Below are positions 59,425 through 64,000 of a stretch of DNA of 64,000 bases, one piece after another; the first letter of the stretch is position 1; each line of letters begins with the position of its first letter. The notes beneath the pieces are model-generated. The model saw only the letters and a program-made list of their open reading frames with translations. It was not told where the DNA came from and ran no database searches. The translations under genes and the position numbers were made by a program. This DNA comes from Niastella yeongjuensis (lineage in GTDB: Bacteria; Bacteroidota; Bacteroidia; Chitinophagales; Chitinophagaceae), in contig NZ_FOCZ01000006.1 in assembly GCF_900110245.1 (NCBI RefSeq), positions 526,435 to 590,434 of the forward strand, read 5' to 3'.

Positions 59425-60492
59425 ATGAAAAAGTCATTCCTCACCCTGATTGCACTAGCCTTTTTTTTACCTGTAATAAGCCAGCAGCCATTGAAAGTAG
59501 GCGTAGCTGGCCTTAGCCACGACCATGCGCTGGGACTGATGCACCAGTACAAAGACGGCAAGGTGATTTTGCAGGGCATTGCCGAGGCTGATACGGCCTT
59601 GTGCGGCCGGTATAAAAGAAGGTTTCAACTGCCCGATTCCATCTTCTACCCTTCCCTGGATGTGATGCTGCAGAAGATCCATCCGGAAGCAGTGTTGGCT
59701 TACAACCCGGTTTATCAGCATATCGATGTAGTAGAAATTTGTGCACCCAAAGGTATCTCTGTAATGGTAGAAAAACCACTGGCTACTACGGTGGCGCAAG
59801 CCAACCGCATGGCTGAACTGGCACGTAAATACCATATTCAGCTGTTGACAAATTATGAAACCACCTGGTATCCAAGCAATCAGCAACTGTATACCATGGT
59901 TAAGTCGCAATCCATCGGGGATGTAAGAAAAATGGTGGTACACGATGGGCATGAAGGCCCAAAAGAGATTGGTTGCAGCAATGACTTTCTGCAATGGTTA
60001 ACGGATCCGGTGAAAAATGGCGGTGGTGCCATTACTGATTTTGGCTGTTATGGCGCCAACCTGATGACCTGGTTGATGAACGGGCAGGCGCCTGTTGCCG
60101 TAACCGCAATCACTCACCACATTAAGCCCGACATCTACCCGAAAGTAGACGACGATGCCACTATCGTACTGGATTATCCCAGAGCCACCGGTATCATTGA
60201 AGCATCGTGGAACTGGCCATTTAGTATCAAAGACTGGGAAGTTTTTGGCAAAACCGGTTATCTGCATGCGTTAAATCCCAATACGCTTCACCAGCGATTG
60301 AAGAGCAGTTATGACCCTGTTACCCTGCAACAACCGACTTATACCGATAACCTGCAGTACCTGTCAGATGTGCTGCGCGGAAAGGTGCAGCCCGCCAACG
60401 ATCTTTCTTCGCTGGAGAATAATCTTATCGTTGTGAGAATACTGGAGGCGGCTAAAAGATCGGCAAAAGAAGGAAAGCGGGTGGCGTTGTAG
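59425..60492 (+). CDS. Gfo/Idh/MocA-family oxidoreductase, exported
   Basis: 355 residues. Signal peptide (MKKSFLTLIALAFFLPVISQ), then the Rossmann domain (KVGVAGLSHDHALGLM, unusual His-rich variant of GxGxxG), VMVEKPLA (EKP motif near 117) and the C-terminal dimer/substrate domain with GGGAITDFGCYGANLMTWL and DDDATIVLDYP. Gfo/Idh/MocA enzymes oxidise sugars or related polyols with tightly bound NAD(P). An exported version fits periplasmic sugar processing common in Bacteroidota. Divergent from the AraC gene across 84 bp. Substrate not assignable. Confidence 0.87.
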   Translation: MKKSFLTLIALAFFLPVISQQPLKVGVAGLSHDHALGLMHQYKDGKVILQGIAEADTALCGRYKRRFQLPDSIFYPSLDVMLQKIHPEAVLAYNPVYQHIDVVEICAPKGISVMVEKPLATTVAQANRMAELARKYHIQLLTNYETTWYPSNQQLYTMVKSQSIGDVRKMVVHDGHEGPKEIGCSNDFLQWLTDPVKNGGGAITDFGCYGANLMTWLMNGQAPVAVTAITHHIKPDIYPKVDDDATIVLDYPRATGIIEASWNWPFSIKDWEVFGKTGYLHALNPNTLHQRLKSSYDPVTLQQPTYTDNLQYLSDVLRGKVQPANDLSSLENNLIVVRILEAAKRSAKEGKRVAL

Positions 60493-60533
60493 GCACGACT
60501 TCGTCTCAAAACCAAGGCAAAACCAGGAAAGGC

Positions 60534-61049
60534 TTATTGCAGTTTTAAATAATATCTCCCATTCCAATTATATGGCACTTTGTACATGTTATGGTAAAAC
60601 AGTTGGATTTTCATCTTTTTTCCATCAATAGCAATAGTACCCGTCAATTTATCATTGTCATTCAATAATTGTATTTCACTACGAGGAATTGTCCCATATT
60701 GCCTCGGGATTATAAACGAGGCGCTGTCATTGTAGGTATGATTTAATAACACAGAAACGGGATCATGAACCATAAGCATTCTTCTCCCTTTAACAGTTAT
60801 TTTAAAGTTTTCTCCATATGGTTGTATATAGGCTGTTGAATAGTTTTTAGCGCCTGTTGAAAAAAGCAGGTATAAAAAAGGAAGTAATGCAATTATGATA
60901 GACATTAGAACTACTGCTGTTTTACCTGTCACCCATTTTACAACTGTGAATCGCCCGATAATACCTGTAAGGAATTTCACAAGGATGTAACACAATAGAA
61001 TCCATGTTAAAAACAGAATTAGTGCAATTATGAGAAGAAAAGCTATCAT
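60534..61049 (-). CDS. Membrane protein of unknown function
   Basis: 171 residues. Two N-terminal transmembrane helices (IAFLLIIALILFLTWILLCY at about 2-25 and VVLMSIIIALLPFLYLLFST at about 47-68) are followed by a ~100-residue beta-rich soluble domain (ENFKITVKGRRMLMVHD, SEIQLLNDNDKLTGTIAIDG, MKIQLFYHNMYKVPYNWNGR). No family recognised. It converges on the Gfo/Idh gene. Confidence 0.55.
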   Translation of the reverse strand: MIAFLLIIALILFLTWILLCYILVKFLTGIIGRFTVVKWVTGKTAVVLMSIIIALLPFLYLLFSTGAKNYSTAYIQPYGENFKITVKGRRMLMVHDPVSVLLNHTYNDSASFIIPRQYGTIPRSEIQLLNDNDKLTGTIAIDGKKMKIQLFYHNMYKVPYNWNGRYYLKLQ

Positions 61050-61166
61050 ATGAGGGTAACTATAAAACAGCGTTTACTTAATAACTGTATTCTATTATTC
61101 AGCTACTAAAGTAATAAAATTTAATAGTCCGTTGGCAGGAAATAACTCAATGTAGAACCTCGAGAA

Positions 61167-61982
61167 TTACCCAAACATGATCTTCACCGTTTGGTAGAAC
61201 AGCCTGCTTTGGAGATGTTGAGCTTGTTCAGTAAAACCCTGCAGACCAAATAAACCGGCGGCATTGCCTTTGTTGATAGCAATTTCAAGATAACCAGCCG
61301 CATTAAAGAGAGCGAGTTTTTCGCCTTCGGGTACGTCGGCATAGGTATCAGCCACTTTATCGATCACCTCATTACGTTTGAAAACGATCTTGAAGGGGCG
61401 ACCTTTACGATTTTCTTCGAATTGGTCCCGGGTAATATTCACCACAATGTTCTCAAAATGATCTATAAAGATGATCTGTCCCTCCATCCAGTTCTCACCA
61501 AACATCGGACGTAAATGATTCTTTTCAATAAAAGGCACATCGGGGATGCCTATGTCCTGCAGGCGGGCTCCACCGTGTAATTTATGAATAGCTTCGCCCA
61601 TTACCTGCACACAATACAAGGTGTTTTTAATTGCCTGGGGATCGAGGGGCAAACCAATGATCATTTCAGGTTTATCTTCAAGTACCATGGAGAGCAGGCC
61701 ATTATCGGCACATAAAAGATATTGCTCCTTATGCCAGGCCAATAGTAATTGTTCCGGCTTTTTTTCAAACAGGTTAACCAGCAGTAAATGAAAGGTATGG
61801 GGAGGAAACTGCTTGATGGCATTGCGGCTGACGTAGGCAGCCTGTGGATAGTTGAACGGTGAAATTGTATGCGATACATCAACCAGGGTAAATTCCTGGC
61901 TCTGCTGCAATAACCGGCCCTTTACTGCACCCACCAGGTAGTCTTGCATACCAAAATCAGAAGTGAGGGTTAGTAAAGGCAT
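61167..61982 (-). CDS. SAM hydroxide adenosyltransferase (DUF62 family)
   Basis: 271 residues, cytoplasmic. The DUF62 signature is clear: LTLTSDFGMQDYLVGAVKG at the N-terminus (Asp at 8 and 12 positions bind the adenosyl ribose), DVSHTISPFNYPQAAY, YLLCADNGLLSMVL and IIFIDHFENIVVNITRDQF. Members hydrolyse S-adenosylmethionine to adenosine and methionine (hydroxide version of the SalL/FlA chlorinase/fluorinase fold). Physiologically they may clear damaged SAM. It lies 77 bp behind the SDR gene at 62060 on the same strand. Confidence 0.9.
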   Translation of the reverse strand: MPLLTLTSDFGMQDYLVGAVKGRLLQQSQEFTLVDVSHTISPFNYPQAAYVSRNAIKQFPPHTFHLLLVNLFEKKPEQLLLAWHKEQYLLCADNGLLSMVLEDKPEMIIGLPLDPQAIKNTLYCVQVMGEAIHKLHGGARLQDIGIPDVPFIEKNHLRPMFGENWMEGQIIFIDHFENIVVNITRDQFEENRKGRPFKIVFKRNEVIDKVADTYADVPEGEKLALFNAAGYLEIAINKGNAAGLFGLQGFTEQAQHLQSRLFYQTVKIMFG

Positions 61983-62059
61983 TTAAGAAATAATAATTTT
62001 AAATAAGGAATGAGAAATGAAAAAGTTTGAATTTAATAAAGATATAGGAAATGAGCCGC

Positions 62060-62866
62060 TTACTTGCTAAGCTCATTGTTCTTAAAAAAGAATTTGTATA
62101 CCAGCTTATCCGTTAGCGCGGGAAAAAGTTTGTTTAAAAAGATGGTTCTTTTACCGTTGAAGGTGAGAACAAGGGTACGCTTACGGTTTTCGATGGCCTT
62201 CAGAATTTCGCGGGAACACTCCTCAGCACTCATCAGACTGGCTTCATCGAGCGGCGATTCACCCTGGGCTTCACCAGACTCATTCAGGGCAGCATTACGA
62301 ATATTAGACGCCGTAAAGCCCGGACATACCCACATTACGTGCACGCCGGAATGTAACAATTCGGTACGGATGGCTTCCAGCCAGCCCTGTAACGCAAATT
62401 TAGAGGCAGAATAAGCTGCACGACCAGGTAAACCCCGGTAACCGGCAATGGAAGAAACGCCTACTATTGTTCCTTTACGTTCTAAAATGGAGGGTAATGC
62501 GTATTTGGTGCAATACACAGAGCCAAAGAAGTTGACGTCCATTACCTTTTTGATCACTTCAATATCGGCATCGTTGAACAGGGCCCGCATGCTGATGCCG
62601 GCATTATTGATAAGGATATCTATACCGCCAAAGGTTTTGATGGTAGATTCAATAAAACGCTGGCAATCGGCTTCCTTACTAACATCGCAGGTGATGGTAT
62701 GCAGCATAACGTTGGCGTGCTGCAGTTGAAGGGTATATAATTTGTCGTAATTACGTGCACAGGTAGCCACTTTGGCCCCCGCGGCAATACAAGCATCAAC
62801 CAAGGCTTTTCCAATTCCATCGCTTCCGCCCGTTATAGCTACAACCTTATCTTTTAAAAATGACAT
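62060..62866 (-). CDS. Short-chain dehydrogenase/reductase
   Basis: 268 residues. TGGSDGIG motif at about 12-19, CARN cofactor loop, ILINNAGISMRALF, GVSSIAGYRGLPGRAAYSASK (catalytic Ser, Tyr and Lys), then WVCPGFTASN. A positively charged C-terminal tail (KRTLVLTFNGKRTIFLNKLF) is typical of DHRS7-like SDRs that sit at membranes. Classical NAD(P)-dependent reductase; substrate unknown. An exact -7 match lies 20-27 bp upstream of the start. Confidence 0.88.
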   Translation of the reverse strand: MSFLKDKVVAITGGSDGIGKALVDACIAAGAKVATCARNYDKLYTLQLQHANVMLHTITCDVSKEADCQRFIESTIKTFGGIDILINNAGISMRALFNDADIEVIKKVMDVNFFGSVYCTKYALPSILERKGTIVGVSSIAGYRGLPGRAAYSASKFALQGWLEAIRTELLHSGVHVMWVCPGFTASNIRNAALNESGEAQGESPLDEASLMSAEECSREILKAIENRKRTLVLTFNGKRTIFLNKLFPALTDKLVYKFFFKNNELSK

Positions 62867-62885
62867 AGCGTTACATTTGTAAACA

Positions 62886-62893
62886 CAAAAATA
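62886..62893 (-). promoter_or_regulatory. Bacteroidota -7 element for the SDR gene
   Basis: Minus-strand TATTTTTG is an exact TAnnTTTG match 20 bp before the ATG at 62866, so the leader would be short. The -33 element is weak. It is divergent from the tRNA promoter about 90 bp away. Confidence 0.4.
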
Positions 62894-62956
62894 GCGGACT
62901 TAACCCGCTGAAAAAATAGGAGTTGAGAAAATAGTTTATGATTTTTTTTAAAAAAA

Positions 62957-62987
62957 TTTGGTGAGATATGATTTTCTCCTATTTTTG
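62957..62987 (+). promoter_or_regulatory. Bacteroidota promoter of the tRNA-Lys cluster
   Basis: TTTG at 62957-62960 and TATTTTTG at 62980-62987 are separated by exactly 19 bp, the consensus -33/-7 arrangement of the phylum's primary sigma factor. Transcription would start near 62993, about 128 nt before the first tRNA. Confidence 0.65.
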
Positions 62988-63120
62988 CACTCCCAAAATA
63001 AACGCACCGCTTCCAAAACGGTCAGAAAGAAAAGAGAATGAAGGAGTTGAATAGTAATTTGGGGCAAGATCTTAAAAAAACGTGACCTTTATAAATTGGA
63101 AATAATAAAGTTCTTAGGTT

Positions 63121-63193
63121 GATCTCGTAGCTCAGTTGGTAGAGCACAACACTTTTAATGTTGGGGTCCTGGGTTCGAGTCCCAGCGGGATCA
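63121..63193 (+). tRNA. tRNA-Lys(TTT), copy 1
   Basis: 73 nt without encoded CCA. Acceptor GATCTCG pairs with CGGGATC (one T-G pair), D-loop AGTTGGTAGA, anticodon stem CAACA/TGTTG with loop CTTTTAA (anticodon TTT), T-loop GGTTCGAGTC. Followed by its own terminator at 63209-63235. Lies in the first unit of a 172-bp tandem duplication. Confidence 0.95.
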
Positions 63194-63208
63194 CAGAAAT
63201 GGCAAAAT

Positions 63209-63235
63209 AGCTATCAAAAAATGGTAGCTTTTTTT
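63209..63235 (+). terminator. Terminator after tRNA-Lys copy 1
   Basis: AGCTATC (63209-63215) pairs with GGTAGCT (63223-63229) over an A-rich loop and is followed by a run of T. Confidence 0.7.
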
Positions 63236-63292
63236 ATGCCAGAATTATTGGTTCAGTATCTTCGCAGGTGGAAATAATAAAGTTCTTAGGTT

Positions 63293-63365
63293 GATCTCGT
63301 AGCTCAGTTGGTAGAGCACAACACTTTTAATGTTGGGGTCCTGGGTTCGAGTCCCAGCGGGATCA
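63293..63365 (+). tRNA. tRNA-Lys(TTT), copy 2
   Basis: Identical in all 73 positions to copy 1, being the second unit of the 172-bp duplication. Anticodon TTT, no encoded CCA. Confidence 0.95.
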
Positions 63366-63380
63366 CAGAAATGGCAAAAT

Positions 63381-63407
63381 AGCTATCAAAAAATGGTAGC
63401 TTTTTTT
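63381..63407 (+). terminator. Terminator after tRNA-Lys copy 2
   Basis: Same AGCTATC/GGTAGCT hairpin and T-run as behind copy 1, displaced by 172 bp. Confidence 0.7.
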
Positions 63408-63464
63408 ATGCCAGAATTATTGGTTCAGTATCTTCGCAGCTCGTAAGAGTAAAGAATTTAGGTC

Positions 63465-63537
63465 GATTTCGTAGCTCAGTTGGTAGAGCACAACACTTTT
63501 AATGTTGGGGTCCTGGGTTCGAGTCCCAGCGGAATCA
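63465..63537 (+). tRNA. tRNA-Lys(TTT), copy 3 with compensatory acceptor pair
   Basis: 73 nt, anticodon TTT. It differs from copies 1 and 2 only at acceptor positions 4 and 69, where the C-G pair is replaced by T-A, so pairing is kept. Upstream spacer differs from the duplicated unit. Own terminator at 63551-63581. Confidence 0.95.
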
Positions 63538-63550
63538 CAGAAATGGTAAA

Positions 63551-63581
63551 GAGGCTATCAAAATTGGTAGCCTCTTTTTTT
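63551..63581 (+). terminator. Terminator after tRNA-Lys copy 3
   Basis: GAGGCTATC (63551-63559) pairs with GGTAGCCTC (63566-63574) with one T-G pair, followed by eight T. It is two base pairs longer than the terminators of copies 1 and 2. Confidence 0.75.
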
Positions 63582-63656
63582 ATGCCGGTAATGTACATTT
63601 TGTATTCAGAAAAGAGGATCAATTGGATCAAGTCAAATAGTTGGGGGATTAGGTTT

Positions 63657-64000
63657 TTACGCATAGATTTTCTGGAGCCTGAATAAGAAGAAATTAATGT
63701 CTCTTACCCCTCTGGCAGAAGCCCTAAAAGATTTGATTTTTGCATTAAAAGATTCAGCCGAAGCATTGGTGCTTCTGTTATTAAAGTAATTCAAGATACT
63801 TGGGTGGTGTGTTTCGATGGATCTATAAACGGTCCTAAAAGATTCAATACCCGCTTCTTCTATTTCATTGAACCATAAAGCCAGTTTTTTAAACGCCTCT
63901 TCTTTGCACTTGCAGGAGTTGAAGATGATAGTCAGTCTCATTGATAAATTATAGGCCTTCTTGATTGGCGGATAGCGCTCAAACATCAGTTCGGCCCGCT
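63657..64000 (-). mobile_element. ISL3/ISAon1-like transposase, C-terminal part (5' end outside window)
   Basis: The frame is open to the window edge (about 114 residues seen). It contains LMFERYPPIKKAYNLSMRL, ALWFNEIEEAGIESFRTV, ILNYFNNRSTNASAESFNAKI and FRASARGVRDINFFLFRL. The NYF-NR-TNA-AE-FN-KIK-F block holding the last catalytic Glu of the DDE triad, followed by a helix ending with G-RDIN-FL-R, is typical of ISL3-group transposases (ISAon1 type in Bacteroidota). It lies 120 bp downstream of the tRNA-Lys cluster, facing it. Terminal inverted repeats could not be established. Confidence 0.75.

Larger units (their letters stand above)
63098..63439 (+). repeat. Exact tandem duplication carrying a tRNA-Lys gene
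   Basis: 63098-63267 and 63270-63439 are identical over about 170 bp with a 172-bp period. Each unit holds upstream spacer, tRNA-Lys and terminator. The lack of any difference points to a recent duplication or ongoing gene conversion. Confidence 0.9.

Noticed and set aside
63098..63537. Tandem tRNA units as integrase attachment duplications
   Set aside because: The repeat covers the whole tRNA plus spacer and terminator, no integrase gene is near, and the element between copies is only spacer; simple tandem duplication fits better.
63480..63686. 68-codon ORF over tRNA-Lys copy 3
   Set aside because: It is translated through a tRNA gene and its terminator; chance reading frame.

Overview
The window reads as chromosomal DNA of a glycan- and peptide-degrading member of the phylum Bacteroidota, most likely family Chitinophagaceae (Niastella/Chitinophaga-like). 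The basis is three SusC/SusD outer-membrane uptake pairs, two FecR/ECF-sigma regulatory pairs, a DUF3823 lipoprotein, a type IX secretion (CHU_C-type) C-terminal sorting domain, lipoproteins with SPII signals, and Bacteroidota-type -33/-7 promoters (TTTG and TAnnTTTG). The genus is inferred, not proven.

Layout. (1) 1-1207: end of a short-chain dehydrogenase followed by an AraC regulator. (2) 1350-13749: a polysaccharide utilization locus (PUL). On the minus strand lie SusC, SusD, a DUF3823 lipoprotein, a tandem-repeat surface lipoprotein and a GH71/99-like lipoprotein. Divergent on the plus strand are a second GH71/99-like enzyme and an unusual one-piece membrane regulator with a LamG/Kelch-like periplasmic part, one membrane helix and a cytoplasmic SARP-type DNA-binding half. 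(3) 13936-24692, minus strand: a beta-propeller/phosphoesterase protein, SusD, SusC, FecR, an ECF sigma factor and a GH43-CBM enzyme. (4) 24775-31581: a T9SS cargo protein, an alpha/beta hydrolase, a secreted protein, a small membrane protein, a decayed small gene, and an epimerase/AraC operon. (5) 31904-41394: a two-gene antiviral locus that I read as Druantia type III (DruH + DruE). (6) 41478-52798: M20 hydrolase, metzincin-type protease, SusD, STN-containing SusC and FecR, with a divergent ECF sigma gene; this looks like a peptide-scavenging locus. (7) 53008-62866: housekeeping and accessory genes (outer-membrane barrel, GAPN-like aldehyde dehydrogenase, small lipoproteins, a frameshifted SUKH-like gene, SDR/AraC pair, Gfo/Idh oxidoreductase, SAM hydroxide adenosyltransferase, another SDR). 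(8) 62957-64000: three tRNA-Lys(TTT) genes, two of them in an exact 172-bp tandem duplication, then the 3' end of an ISL3-like transposase running off the window.

The most interesting signal is regulatory. Three promoters (the SusC operon, the second GH71/99 gene, and the distant GH43 gene) each carry A/T-rich heptamers spaced exactly 11 bp apart (consensus nnATTAA-N4-TAATTAA). That is the operator geometry known for OmpR/PhoB/SARP winged helices, and the Kelch-SARP membrane protein encoded in the PUL is the natural candidate to bind them. This would tie the GH43 gene into the same regulon. Other structural signals include heptamer-repeat inverted arms around terminators at two convergent gene ends, a nested inverted-repeat element between the divergent PUL promoters, abutting palindromes before the Druantia genes, AraC-like direct repeats, and two probable single-base frameshifts.
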